56,803 nucleotides of DNA from NCBI GenBank assembly GCA_017465905.1, contig JAFTVE010000043.1:1-56803 (forward strand). The letters run 5' to 3'. Shown in pieces: positions 16,286 to 24,747 of this stretch. Numbering within the stretch: position 1 is the first letter of the stretch; each line of letters opens with the position of its first letter. Below the pieces are notes generated by a model. That model did no database searches. It was given only the letters and a program-made list of their open reading frames with translations, and was not told the origin of the DNA. The translations under genes and the position numbers were made by a program. The DNA is from Bacteroidaceae bacterium (lineage in GTDB: Bacteria; Bacteroidota; Bacteroidia; Bacteroidales; Bacteroidaceae).

Positions 16286-18508
16286 TTACATTCTCTCGTG
16301 GAACGAACGGCTGATAACCTCCAGCTGATGCTCGCGGCTGAGCTTGATGAAGTTAACGGCGTAGCCCGATACGCGGATGGTGAGCTGCGGATACTTCTCG
16401 GGGTGCTCCATGGCATCCATCAGCATCTCGCGGTTAAGCACGTTCACGTTGAGGTGGTGGGCACCCTTGGTGAAGTAGCCGTCCATCATGGTCACGAGGT
16501 TCTCAACACGCTCCTCGGGTGTGGGGCCGAGTGACTTCGGTATGATGGAGAAGGTATTGGAAATACCGTCCTGTGAGTCGCGGTAGCGGAGCTTGGCCAC
16601 TGAGCTGAGCGATGCGATGGCACCGTTCTTGTCGCGTCCGTGCATGGGGTTGGCGCCGGGTGCGAAGGGGATACCCTTGGCACGACCGTCGGGGGTAGCA
16701 CCGGTCTTCTTTCCGTACATCACGTTCGAGGTGATGGTGAGGAGCGAGAGGGTAGGACGTGCGTTCTTGTATACGGGGAGCTTCTTGAGCTCTTCAGAGA
16801 AGTAGTATACGAGGTCTACACCAAGCTGGTCTACGCGGTCATCGTTGTTACCGAAGCAGGGGAACTCGCCCTGAATGTCGAACGATTCGGTCAAACCGAT
16901 TTCGTTGCGCTTGGCGGTTACCTTGGCGTAGCGGATAGCTGAGAGTGAGTCGAGAGCGATAGAGAGACCTGCTACACCGTATGCCAAGTTGATACGGGGG
17001 TTGGTGTCGATGAATGCCATCTGAGCCTTCTCGTAGTAGTACTTGTCGTGCATGTAATGGATGATGTTCATTGCCTCATTGTATACACGAGCAATCTCGG
17101 TGAGCACCTTCTTGTAGTTGGCCATTACCTCTTCGAACTTAAGCTCGTCGCTGGTGAGTACGGGGATACCCTTTACCATTACGGTACCGGTGTTCTCGCA
17201 ACGACCACCGTTGATAGCGAGCAAGAGAGCCTTGGCCAAGTTGGCGCGGGCACCGAAGAACTGGATCTGCTTACCGATAGCCTGATATGATACGCAGCAA
17301 GCGATACCGTAGTCGTCGCAATTGCGAACCTCACGCATCAGGTTGTCATTCTCATACTGGATAGAGCTGGTGTCAACAGAAACCTTGGCGCAGAACTCTT
17401 TGAAGCCCTCGGGGAGCTGCGGGCTCCAGAGGATGGTCAAGTTGGGTTCGGGACTCGGGCCGAGGTTGTAGAGTGTCTGGAGGAAACGGAACGAGGTCTT
17501 TGTCACCTTTGTACGACCGTCGTTGAAGCGACCACCGATAGCCTCTGTTACCCATGTGGGGTCACCGGCAAAGATGTCGTTGTATGACTGCATGCGGAGG
17601 TGGCGTACCATGCGGAGCTTGATAACAAACTGGTCGATGAGCTCCTGTGCGAATACCTCGTTGATCTTGCCATGAGCCAAGTCGTACTCGATGAAAATAT
17701 CGAGGAACGAAGATACGTTACCGAGCGACATGGCAGCACCGTCCTGCTCCTTTACGGCAGCGAGGTAGGCCATGTATACCCACTGTACAGCCTCCTGAGC
17801 AGATGTGGCAGGACGGCTGAGGTCGAGACCGTAGTACTCACCCATCACCTTGATTTCCTTGAGAGCCTTGATTTGCTCTGTTACCTCTTCGCGAAGACGG
17901 ATGTTGGCATCGGTCATAGGACCTGTGATGTTGCGCTTATCCTCCTCCTTGGCCTCAATCAGACGGTCGATACCATAGAGAGCCAGACGACGGTAGTCAC
18001 CGATGATACGACCACGAGCATAGTTGTCGGGCAGACCGGTGAGGAAGCCCAATGAACGGAACGAGCGGATCTCGTCGGTATAGGCATCGAACACACCGTC
18101 ATTATGGGTCTTGCGATAGTGGGTGAAGATATCTTTTACCTTATCGTCTACTTCGAGACCATTCTCGCGGCAAGCCTTGGCTACGACATTGATACCACCG
18201 AAGGGCTTGATAGAACGTTTCAGGAGTTCGTCGGTCTGCAGACCTACGATGAGCTCGTTCTCCTTGTCGATGTAGCCGGCCTTGTGTGAGGTGATGGTAG
18301 ATACGGTCACGTTGTCGAGAGCACGTACACCACCATTGTTGCGCTCCTCCTCAAGAGCCTTCAAACAAAGGTTCCAAAGGTTGGTTGTGCGCACTGTGGG
18401 GCCTTGCAAGAATGAGGCGTCACCTGTGTAAGGGGCAATGTTGGTACTTACGAAATCACTTACGTTGATTTCTTTGTTCCAAAGTCCTGGGATAAAGTTT
18501 TGTTCCAT
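16286..18508 (-). CDS. pflB: Formate acetyltransferase (pyruvate formate-lyase)
   Basis: 740 residues, close to the usual 750-760. The adjacent catalytic cysteines are Cys404-Cys405 (YGIACCVSY). The glycyl radical site is in RVSGYAVNF near residue 715. The enzyme splits pyruvate with CoA into acetyl-CoA and formate in anaerobic mixed-acid metabolism. Together with pflA it confirms an anaerobic host. A minus-strand -7 element TAAATTTG lies at 18576-18583. Confidence 0.97.
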   Translation of the reverse strand: MEQNFIPGLWNKEINVSDFVSTNIAPYTGDASFLQGPTVRTTNLWNLCLKALEEERNNGGVRALDNVTVSTITSHKAGYIDKENELIVGLQTDELLKRSIKPFGGINVVAKACRENGLEVDDKVKDIFTHYRKTHNDGVFDAYTDEIRSFRSLGFLTGLPDNYARGRIIGDYRRLALYGIDRLIEAKEEDKRNITGPMTDANIRLREEVTEQIKALKEIKVMGEYYGLDLSRPATSAQEAVQWVYMAYLAAVKEQDGAAMSLGNVSSFLDIFIEYDLAHGKINEVFAQELIDQFVIKLRMVRHLRMQSYNDIFAGDPTWVTEAIGGRFNDGRTKVTKTSFRFLQTLYNLGPSPEPNLTILWSPQLPEGFKEFCAKVSVDTSSIQYENDNLMREVRNCDDYGIACCVSYQAIGKQIQFFGARANLAKALLLAINGGRCENTGTVMVKGIPVLTSDELKFEEVMANYKKVLTEIARVYNEAMNIIHYMHDKYYYEKAQMAFIDTNPRINLAYGVAGLSIALDSLSAIRYAKVTAKRNEIGLTESFDIQGEFPCFGNNDDRVDQLGVDLVYYFSEELKKLPVYKNARPTLSLLTITSNVMYGKKTGATPDGRAKGIPFAPGANPMHGRDKNGAIASLSSVAKLRYRDSQDGISNTFSIIPKSLGPTPEERVENLVTMMDGYFTKGAHHLNVNVLNREMLMDAMEHPEKYPQLTIRVSGYAVNFIKLSREHQLEVISRSFHERM

Positions 18509-18575
18509 TCTGATAACTTTTATATGGTTTTTCTTTATTTTACGTACAATATTCCTTGTTTCCGTTTTTCGACTG

Positions 18576-18583
18576 CAAATTTA
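18576..18583 (-). promoter_or_regulatory. -7 element upstream of pflB
   Basis: TAAATTTG on the minus strand, 68 bases before the pflB start. The expected -33 region has only a TTG-containing weak match. Confidence 0.5.
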
Positions 18584-18755
18584 CGATATTTTTTTGGCAA
18601 TCCCCGTTAATACAAATATGTATTTATGCTTTTCTGATACTTTTTAGCATCTATCTGCGTATAGATAGAAGCTATCGTCGGGTTTGCTTTGTCGAGGTTG
18701 CATCGGTAAACTTCTTCATGTATCTACAAAAAATGAAAAAAAAGATGGACATAAA

Positions 18756-18786
18756 TTTGCTAATACGAAAATTAGTCGTACCTTTG
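18756..18786 (+). promoter_or_regulatory. Promoter of tRNA-Cys
   Basis: TTTG (18756-18759), a 19-base spacer, then TACCTTTG (18779-18786), 17 bases before the mature tRNA. Confidence 0.75.
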
Positions 18787-18803
18787 CACTCGCAAACCAC
18801 AAG

Positions 18804-18874
18804 GGTACCTTGGCCGAGTGGCTAGGCAACGGTCTGCAAAACCGTGTACGGCGGTTCGAATCCGCCAGGTACCT
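18804..18874 (+). tRNA. tRNA-Cys (GCA)
   Basis: A 71-base cloverleaf: acceptor stem GGTACCT/AGGTACC, D arm GCC..GGC, anticodon stem ACGGT/ACCGT with loop CTGCAAA (anticodon GCA, cysteine), T arm GGCGG TTCGAAT CCGCC, and discriminator T. The 3' CCA is not encoded. Confidence 0.96.
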
Positions 18875-18964
18875 CAATAGAGTTGAAAAGATATTCTTTT
18901 GGCTCTATTTTTTTTATGTTTTTTGTCGTATAAGTCGTGCTTGACGAAAAAATGAAGCGATTTC

Positions 18965-18995
18965 TTTGTTCTCCGCGTGTTTTGCTGTAACTTTG
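18965..18995 (+). promoter_or_regulatory. Promoter of the aminotransferase gene
   Basis: TTTG (18965-18968), a 19-base spacer, TAACTTTG (18988-18995), 29 bases before the start codon. Confidence 0.75.
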
Positions 18996-19024
18996 CACTT
19001 AATATACATATAATATAATTATAA

Positions 19025-20224
19025 ATGCCACAAATATCGCAACGAGGCACGTTGATGCCTGCTTCGCCCATACGAAAATTGGTACCCTTAGCAGATGATG
19101 CCAAAGCAAGGGGAATTCATGTATACCATCTAAATATCGGTCAGCCCGACTTGCCTACACCGCAAGCTGCAATTGATGCTATACGCAATATCGATCGCAA
19201 AGTGCTTGAATATAGCCCTTCGCAGGGCTATCGCAGCTATCGTGAGAAGTTGGTGGGTTATTATAAGAAGTATGATATTAATCTGACGGCTGATGACATT
19301 ATTATCACTACTGGCGGTTCCGAGGCTGTGCTTTTTTCATTTCTTGCTTGCCTGAATCCCGGTGATGAAATTATCATGCCCGACCCCTTCTATGCCAACT
19401 ATCAAGCGTTTGCCATTTCTGCAGGAGCTGTGATACGTACCATCCCGACAACGATAGAGGAGGGCTTCTGCTTACCAAAGGTAGAACGATTCGAGGAACT
19501 TATCAACGAACGCACCAAGGCAATCATGATATGTAACCCCAACAATCCTACAGGCTATCTGTATACTCGCCGTGAGATGAACCAGATACGTGATTTGGTG
19601 AAGAAGTATGACCTCTATCTCTTCTCCGACGAGGTGTATCGTGAGTTTATATATACAGGTTCGCCTTACATCTCGGCTTGCCACCTTGAAGGTATTGAAG
19701 ATAATGTGGTACTCATTGACTCTGTGTCGAAACGTTATTCGGAGTGTGGCATACGTATTGGAGCGCTCATTACAAAAAACAAACAGCTGCGCCAGGCAGT
19801 GATGAAGTTTTGTCAGGCTCGTCTGAGCCCTCCGCTAATCGGGCAGATAGCTGCCGAGGCTTCACTTGACGAGCCCGAAGAGTACACACGTGATACTTAC
19901 GATGAGTATGTAGAACGCCGTAAATGCTTGATTGATGGCCTTAACCGTATCCCTGGCGTATATAGTCCTATTCCTATGGGTGCGTTCTATACGGTTGCCC
20001 GTCTGCCGGTTGACGATAGTGAAAAGTTCTGTGCATGGTGTCTGAGCGAGTTTGACTACGAAGGTGAAACTGTGATGATGGCTCCTGCCAGCGGTTTTTA
20101 CACAACTCCTGGTGCGGGACGCAATGAGGTGCGTATTGCCTATGTACTGAAGAAGGATGATCTGCAGCGTGCTCTGGTGGTATTGCAGAAAGCGTTGGAG
20201 GCATATCCTGGAAGAATTATTTGA
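19025..20224 (+). CDS. Class I/II PLP aminotransferase (aspartate aminotransferase-like)
   Basis: 399 residues, fold-type I. The PLP lysine is Lys236 in SVSKRYSECGIRIG. The NPNNPTGYLYT segment and the C-terminal ARLSPP and NEVRIAYV regions (substrate-carboxylate Arg) are also seen. Aspartate is the commonest substrate for this subgroup, but aromatic or alanine specificity is not excluded. It is followed by an inverted repeat and then a permease gene on the same strand. Confidence 0.88.
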   Translation: MPQISQRGTLMPASPIRKLVPLADDAKARGIHVYHLNIGQPDLPTPQAAIDAIRNIDRKVLEYSPSQGYRSYREKLVGYYKKYDINLTADDIIITTGGSEAVLFSFLACLNPGDEIIMPDPFYANYQAFAISAGAVIRTIPTTIEEGFCLPKVERFEELINERTKAIMICNPNNPTGYLYTRREMNQIRDLVKKYDLYLFSDEVYREFIYTGSPYISACHLEGIEDNVVLIDSVSKRYSECGIRIGALITKNKQLRQAVMKFCQARLSPPLIGQIAAEASLDEPEEYTRDTYDEYVERRKCLIDGLNRIPGVYSPIPMGAFYTVARLPVDDSEKFCAWCLSEFDYEGETVMMAPASGFYTTPGAGRNEVRIAYVLKKDDLQRALVVLQKALEAYPGRII

Positions 20225-20295
20225 GTGGAAAGATGAAAGAGAAAAGATGAAGTTCGTTCCTTCCGGATGGAAACTTTCCACTTTCATCTTTCCAC
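20225..20295. repeat. Exact 15-base inverted repeat
   Basis: GTGGAAAGATGAAAG (20225-20239) is exactly complementary to CTTTCATCTTTCCAC (20281-20295), with a 41-base loop that itself contains GAAAC/GTTTC-type words. It looks like a dispersed hairpin element at the aminotransferase-permease junction. Confidence 0.8.
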
Positions 20296-20316
20296 TTTCA
20301 ATTTAAGATAACAAAA

Positions 20317-21555
20317 ATGGAATCATTCATCGCCCGCCGGCTCTATAAGAGCGAGCAAGGTAGTCGCAAAGTATCGCGCCCGGCTGTATTTATCGCACAA
20401 GCTGGAGTTGCCCTGGGACTAGCGGTGATGTTGGTCACGATTGCCGTATCATTTGGCTTCAAGCATGAGGTTAGAGAAAAGGCGGTTGGCTTTAGTGCAC
20501 ATTTGCATATCAGCAATTATGAGTCGGCCCATGACTATGAGGCTTTGCCTATAGCCCCCGATTCAGCATTGTTGCAATTGTTGCAGGATACTCCAGGCGT
20601 AGAGCATATACAACGCTATGCCACTAAGGCAGGAGTGTTACGGTCTGACGGTAACTTTTTGGGTTGTGTGTTCAAAGGCGTTGGTAAGGACTATGACTTG
20701 TCATTCTATAAAAATTATCTGAAAGAGGGCGAGCTTCCGGCTTTCTCCGATAGTGTAATATCCAACAATATCCTTATCTCTCGCCTGATAGCCGATAAAT
20801 TGCTTCTTGAAGTAGGGGATAAAATAGATGCCTATTTCCTGCAAGGAGCTATGCGTGCACGTCGCTATACGGTGGCCGGCATATACGATACAGGATTCAG
20901 TGAATATGATCGTTTGTTTATAGTGACAGACTTGAAGGCGGTGCAGAGTCTGAACCGTTGGGAATCAGATCAGGTAACAGGAGTTGAAGTCCAACTTGCA
21001 GATTTCGATAAGGTCGATGATATGAATTGGGAGTTGGGTACAGTGCTCGACCGTACGGAAGATAGATATGGGGAACAGTATCTGGTACAGTCTGTTACAG
21101 ATATCAATCCAGGCCTCTTTGCTTGGCTCGATGTGTTGGATGTGAATGTATGGCTTATTTTGGCATTGATGATTGGCGTGGCAGCCTTCACTATGATATC
21201 AGGCCTGTTGATACTCATTATTGAACGTACGCAATTTATAGGTATACTCAAGGCCCTTGGTGCATCCAACGCCTCGGTTCGTAAATCTTTTTTGTATCTC
21301 GGCATGCTCATTATCGGAAAAGGCATGTTGTGGGGTAATGTGGTAGGTCTAGGACTATGTGCGATACAAAAGTTCACGAAATTGATTCCGCTTGATCCTG
21401 CCAACTACTATTTGGATAGTGTGCCTATAGAGTTTCACTGGCCTTTCTTCTTGATAGTCAACATTACAATGTTCGTCCTCTCTGTACTTATCCTCATAGT
21501 GCCCTCGCAGCTCATCTCTCGTATCTATCCGACCAAGGCCATGAGGTTTGAGTGA
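20317..21555 (+). CDS. FtsX/LolC-type ABC transporter permease
   Basis: 412 residues: one N-terminal membrane helix (about 25-50), a large extracytoplasmic domain (about 55-265), then three helices (about 275-300, 325-345, 375-400). This is the MacB/FtsX fold of LolC/LolE. The LKALGAS word after helix 2 is the family coupling motif. A role in lipoprotein release from the inner membrane is likely but unproven. No ATPase partner is adjacent. Confidence 0.85.
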   Translation: MESFIARRLYKSEQGSRKVSRPAVFIAQAGVALGLAVMLVTIAVSFGFKHEVREKAVGFSAHLHISNYESAHDYEALPIAPDSALLQLLQDTPGVEHIQRYATKAGVLRSDGNFLGCVFKGVGKDYDLSFYKNYLKEGELPAFSDSVISNNILISRLIADKLLLEVGDKIDAYFLQGAMRARRYTVAGIYDTGFSEYDRLFIVTDLKAVQSLNRWESDQVTGVEVQLADFDKVDDMNWELGTVLDRTEDRYGEQYLVQSVTDINPGLFAWLDVLDVNVWLILALMIGVAAFTMISGLLILIIERTQFIGILKALGASNASVRKSFLYLGMLIIGKGMLWGNVVGLGLCAIQKFTKLIPLDPANYYLDSVPIEFHWPFFLIVNITMFVLSVLILIVPSQLISRIYPTKAMRFE

Positions 21556-21620
21556 TGTGATAGAATAGGTTAAGGGATAGCTTATATTGTTTAGAGTTTA
21601 AATCCATAAAAAAGAAAAAT

Positions 21621-22133
21621 ATGTCATTTTTAGATTTAGTAAAAGCACGTTATTCAGTACGCTCATACGAACAGCGTATCATCGAACCGGAGAAACTGGA
21701 GTATATAATGGAATGTACACGTCTGGCTCCTTCTGCCGTTAATTTGCAGCCATGGAAATTCTACATTGTCAGTAAGCCCGAAGATTGCGACAAGATACGT
21801 CAATGCTATCATCGTGAGTGGTTCAATGAGGCACCCATGTATATAATAGCCTGCTCCAACCACGAGGAATCTTGGAAGCGTCGCCGCTCAGAGCCTAAGG
21901 ACCATGCTGATATTGACATCAGTATAGCTGTCGAGCATTTGTGTCTGGCTGCTGCCGAGATTGGATTGGGTACTTGTTGGGTATGCAACTTCGATGTAGA
22001 GTTATGCCGCAATCTTTTTGGTATTGCCGATCCTTATGAGCCTGCAGCACTCATTCCCATAGGCTATCCGACAACAAACGAAGTGCCTGAGAAGAACCGC
22101 AAACCAATGGATGATGTGTTTGTAAAACTATAA
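21621..22133 (+). CDS. Nitroreductase-family flavoprotein
   Basis: 170 residues. RYSVRSYEQRII at the N-terminus is the FMN-binding signature, followed by APSAVNLQPWKF and AAAEIGLGTCWVCNF. The family reduces nitroaromatics, quinones or flavins with NAD(P)H; the natural substrate is unknown. It is one of two nitroreductase-like genes here (the other, at 26722, is a lipoprotein). Confidence 0.9.
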   Translation: MSFLDLVKARYSVRSYEQRIIEPEKLEYIMECTRLAPSAVNLQPWKFYIVSKPEDCDKIRQCYHREWFNEAPMYIIACSNHEESWKRRRSEPKDHADIDISIAVEHLCLAAAEIGLGTCWVCNFDVELCRNLFGIADPYEPAALIPIGYPTTNEVPEKNRKPMDDVFVKL

Positions 22134-22210
22134 AAGACGTTAATGATATTGATTATTCACACTTTATTACTATCTTTACAGCAAATTATTCATTAAAAAA
22201 AGAAACACCA

Positions 22211-22681
22211 ATGCAAAAGAAAGTATTATTTATGGCATCTCTTGTTCTACTGTTTTGTACGGTAGCATGCCACGAGCCTATCTATAGCGAACAGCCTGTG
22301 TATGGAAACCTTCGTTTTACTACTGAGGATCCTTCAAAGATAACACTGGACAAACAGGGCGAAATAGGAAAATCCTCTATCTGTAATCCCGGTGACTCCG
22401 TTACCGTATTTATGCAGGTGCAGTATCCTGGTGATTATATAACAGAGGCCGACTATGCTTGGAAACTATACGTTACCAGTGATAGTGTAGCAAGTGGTTC
22501 TGTTAAGGTGATAGCTCCCCATAAGCAAAACACACCTCCCATGTGGACCTTCAAGGCTCCAGAAATGAGCGGTAAATATACGGTGACCTTCAAAGCCAAG
22601 TATGACTATTCAGCCCAGACGGAGGCAGGCCAGATATATGGTGAATCGTCATCATATTCTGCAGAGTTGAATGTGAAATAA
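22211..22681 (+). CDS. Hypothetical lipoprotein
   Basis: 156 residues with a lipobox ending FCTVAC (Cys at about residue 20). The rest is beta-rich, with an Ig/PKD-like flavour (SGKYTVTFKAKYDYS near the C-terminus). No known domain is recognised. A terminator hairpin follows directly. Confidence 0.7.
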   Translation: MQKKVLFMASLVLLFCTVACHEPIYSEQPVYGNLRFTTEDPSKITLDKQGEIGKSSICNPGDSVTVFMQVQYPGDYITEADYAWKLYVTSDSVASGSVKVIAPHKQNTPPMWTFKAPEMSGKYTVTFKAKYDYSAQTEAGQIYGESSSYSAELNVK

Positions 22682-22704
22682 TTCTCTCTCAATATATAAA
22701 TATA

Positions 22705-22738
22705 AGAAATGCGGAGCATGCTCCGCATTTCTTTTTTA
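22705..22738. terminator. Bidirectional terminator
   Basis: GAAATGCGGAGC is the exact reverse complement of GCTCCGCATTTC, with AT between them, and a T run follows. It ends the lipoprotein transcript and overlaps the stop of the decayed minus-strand reading frame next to it. Confidence 0.85.
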
Positions 22739-22876
22739 TAAGGGTAATCGATTTTCTATCACATCCCAGTTGATGATGTCCCATAAGCTGTCGTAGTGGG
22801 CTTTCTTGTCGAATGCATGGTCAAGATACCAGCTGTGTTGTACATTCGCTTTTTCTTGAGTGAGACTAAGAAGATA
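22736..22876 (-). pseudogene. C-terminal remnant of an iron superoxide dismutase gene
   Basis: A minus-strand open stretch of 46 codons, bounded upstream by an in-frame stop (22877-22879) and with no start codon, ends in a peptide with QHSWYLDHAFDKKAHYDSLW and INWDVIENRLP. This matches the end of Fe/Mn superoxide dismutases (EHAYYLDY..LW..INWDVIENRL), but the usual metal-binding DVWEH box is degraded to NVQH. The rest of the gene is absent. A whole-gene deletion that left the 3' end is the simplest reading. Confidence 0.7.
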
Positions 22877-22987
22877 TCATATTATAATGATTTCACGTGA
22901 ATTCTTCTCAATAGGATGCGGTTTTTCTTTCATGTCTGCAAAATAGTTGCTAACTTCGCAGGCAGAATTAATAAATATGAAAGGACA

Positions 22988-23401
22988 ATGAAAAAAGTGA
23001 CCAATCTGTTAGTAGCCGTTATGGCGGTGTTTATGATGGCGAGTTGTGGTGATAAGAAGTCTTTCGACCAGCTCAATGGCGAATGGACTGTAGTGACAAT
23101 CGGTGAGATGGCTGTGCCTGAATCTGCTGATGCCTTTATGGGATTTGATGTGGCCGAGCAGCTTATCTATGGTAGCACTGGCTGTAATCAGCTCACTGGT
23201 GCTATGCCTGCAGAGCTTAATCCTGAGGTGTCAATGTTTGCTGCCATGGGTAGCACTCGTATGATGTGTGCAGACATGACTGTTGAGGATGCTCTGCTCC
23301 CGGCTTTGGCTCAGGCTGTCGACTTCAAGGTGGATGGCGACGCTCTCCATTTCCTGGATGCTACAGGAAGTTCTGTTGTGACATTGGAGAAGCGTAAGTA
23401 A
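22988..23401 (+). CDS. META-domain lipoprotein (HslJ-like)
   Basis: 137 residues from the Met that starts MKKVTNLLVAVMAVFMMASC; 24 upstream codons are discarded because the lipobox MASC fits this start. The META domain words STGCNQLTG and STRMMCADMTVEDALLPAL are present; in HslJ/YcjB-type proteins this region links to heat or novobiocin stress. It is probably anchored in the outer membrane. Its upstream region may be shaped by the loss of the neighbouring sod gene. Confidence 0.85.
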   Translation: MKKVTNLLVAVMAVFMMASCGDKKSFDQLNGEWTVVTIGEMAVPESADAFMGFDVAEQLIYGSTGCNQLTGAMPAELNPEVSMFAAMGSTRMMCADMTVEDALLPALAQAVDFKVDGDALHFLDATGSSVVTLEKRK

Positions 23402-23470
23402 TAGAGTTTTATTTGAAATGAAAAGCGGGTGTGTCCATCGGATGCACTCGCTTTTTGTTTATGGAGTGGT

Positions 23471-24400
23471 TTATAGGGCACAGAAGAAGGGCACGAGCAA
23501 CGGTACGCTGAGGTCGACTACTAGTCCATGGAAGATGGCTACAGGTACAAATTGTGTGCCGCTGACGCGAGAGATGGTGGGGAGTGTGGTATCGGCTGTC
23601 GTGGCACCGCCAATGCTGATTGGAGCTAAAGGGCCGAAGACGCGTAGTAGCAATGGGGCTATCAGCAGGGCGGTGATCTCACGCAGTACGTTGTACATTA
23701 ATGCTACTGTGCCCAGCTCTATTCCTCGCACTTCGCTGATGAGCATGCTTGACAATGAGTAATAACCAAAACCAGAACTTACGGCTAACCAGTCTGCTAT
23801 GCTGCGGTCGGTAAGTAGCATAGCCGTGAGCAGAGCACCTATCCATGTACCGATGATTGTGACTACGGGCATCAGTACGAATCCTTTCTTGATATGACGG
23901 AAATTTTTGCGTAACTCCTCGTTTTGTCCTATACCGAATCCTACACATACCAATAGCAGACATAGACTGTAGAATGAGGCTTTGTTGGGTAGGTATGCAT
24001 CGGCTCCAAGGTAGCCCAGCACGCATCCGCCCGAGAAGCAGACGAAGATAATAATGCTCTCGTGCATTGTTGTCCACAATCCTCGGAGGCTAAATCGGGA
24101 TGTTGCGCTACGCTCTGCTTTGCGTAGGCTGTCATGCTCTTTAGGCTGCAGACGTCGCCACAGCAATAGGGACCCTGCACCACAGCAGAGGGTGGTGAGT
24201 ACAGTGATGAGGAGTGCTTCGGCACCCAGTTGTCCCAACGATTCTACCAACACTTCATTGCCACCCACCTCAATGCCGATGATAAACAGCATGAGCCAAA
24301 TAGATATTGTAAGCAGCTTGCTTACCCATGGCTGGGGCCAACGGCGAAGTAGGAACCCTACCAGGACACTACTCCAAAGTATCAATAATACGACTAACAT
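23471..24400 (-). CDS. lysO: LysO-family lysine exporter
   Basis: 309 residues, eight or so membrane helices. The LysO/YbjE (DUF340) family exports lysine and thialysine. Features: LLILWSSVLVGFLLRR at the N-terminus (fused halves of the family), FGYYSLSSMLISEVRG in the core, and the GATTADTTLPTI and HGLVVDLSVPLLVPF stretches near the C-terminus. It is convergent with the META gene and has no partner genes. The ligand is inferred from the family. Confidence 0.85.
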   Translation of the reverse strand: MLVVLLILWSSVLVGFLLRRWPQPWVSKLLTISIWLMLFIIGIEVGGNEVLVESLGQLGAEALLITVLTTLCCGAGSLLLWRRLQPKEHDSLRKAERSATSRFSLRGLWTTMHESIIIFVCFSGGCVLGYLGADAYLPNKASFYSLCLLLVCVGFGIGQNEELRKNFRHIKKGFVLMPVVTIIGTWIGALLTAMLLTDRSIADWLAVSSGFGYYSLSSMLISEVRGIELGTVALMYNVLREITALLIAPLLLRVFGPLAPISIGGATTADTTLPTISRVSGTQFVPVAIFHGLVVDLSVPLLVPFFCAL

Positions 24401-24522
24401 GGAACAAAGGTCGTTCTTTTTTATGAATATGACAAATAACCGAGCAGCTTTGTTTAGTTTTGTTTGTTTAATCCTGGTGGAATACGTTTTTATGTGATTT
24501 GGTAAACTTTTCTTACATTTTG

Positions 24523-24553
24523 TTTGTAAATATGTAAAAATGCTATACCTTTG
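24523..24553 (+). promoter_or_regulatory. Promoter of the trp leader-trpB unit
   Basis: TTTG (24523-24526), a 19-base spacer and TACCTTTG (24546-24553). Transcription would begin about 20 bases before the leader-peptide start codon and 190 before trpB. Confidence 0.8.
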
Positions 24554-24578
24554 TCGCTATAATGTTGAAAAGAAGAAT

Positions 24579-24635
24579 ATGACACTATCGGTAAACCTCA
24601 GTAAGTTTTGGTGGTGGCTCAGCATGATAGGTTGA
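24579..24635 (+). CDS. Trp leader peptide
   Basis: An 18-residue open frame (MTLSVNLSKFWWWLSMIG then TGA) with three consecutive Trp codons, UGG UGG UGG. It lies 50 bases upstream of a terminator hairpin and 113 upstream of a tryptophan synthase beta gene. This is the classic layout of ribosome-mediated attenuation: scarce charged tRNA-Trp stalls the ribosome on the Trp codons and read-through into trpB follows. Short pairing between GCTCA and TGAGC (24617-24635) could be the 1:2 stem; the antiterminator is not obvious by eye. Confidence 0.8.
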   Translation: MTLSVNLSKFWWWLSMIG

Positions 24636-24684
24636 GCAACGGTGATTGTATGTGTCAGATGAAAAAATATGAATGGTTTAACAT

Positions 24685-24727
24685 GAATCCGATGCTCTTG
24701 AATTTAGTTGCATCGGATTCTTTTTTT
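24685..24727 (+). terminator. Trp attenuator terminator
   Basis: An 11-pair stem (GAATCCGATGC with GCATCGGATTC, loop 14 bases) is followed by seven T residues, ending 21 bases before the trpB start. The hairpin lies inside the leader, not after a gene, which marks it as regulatory. Confidence 0.88.
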
Positions 24728-24747
24728 AATATGTAATTTGCATTGTT

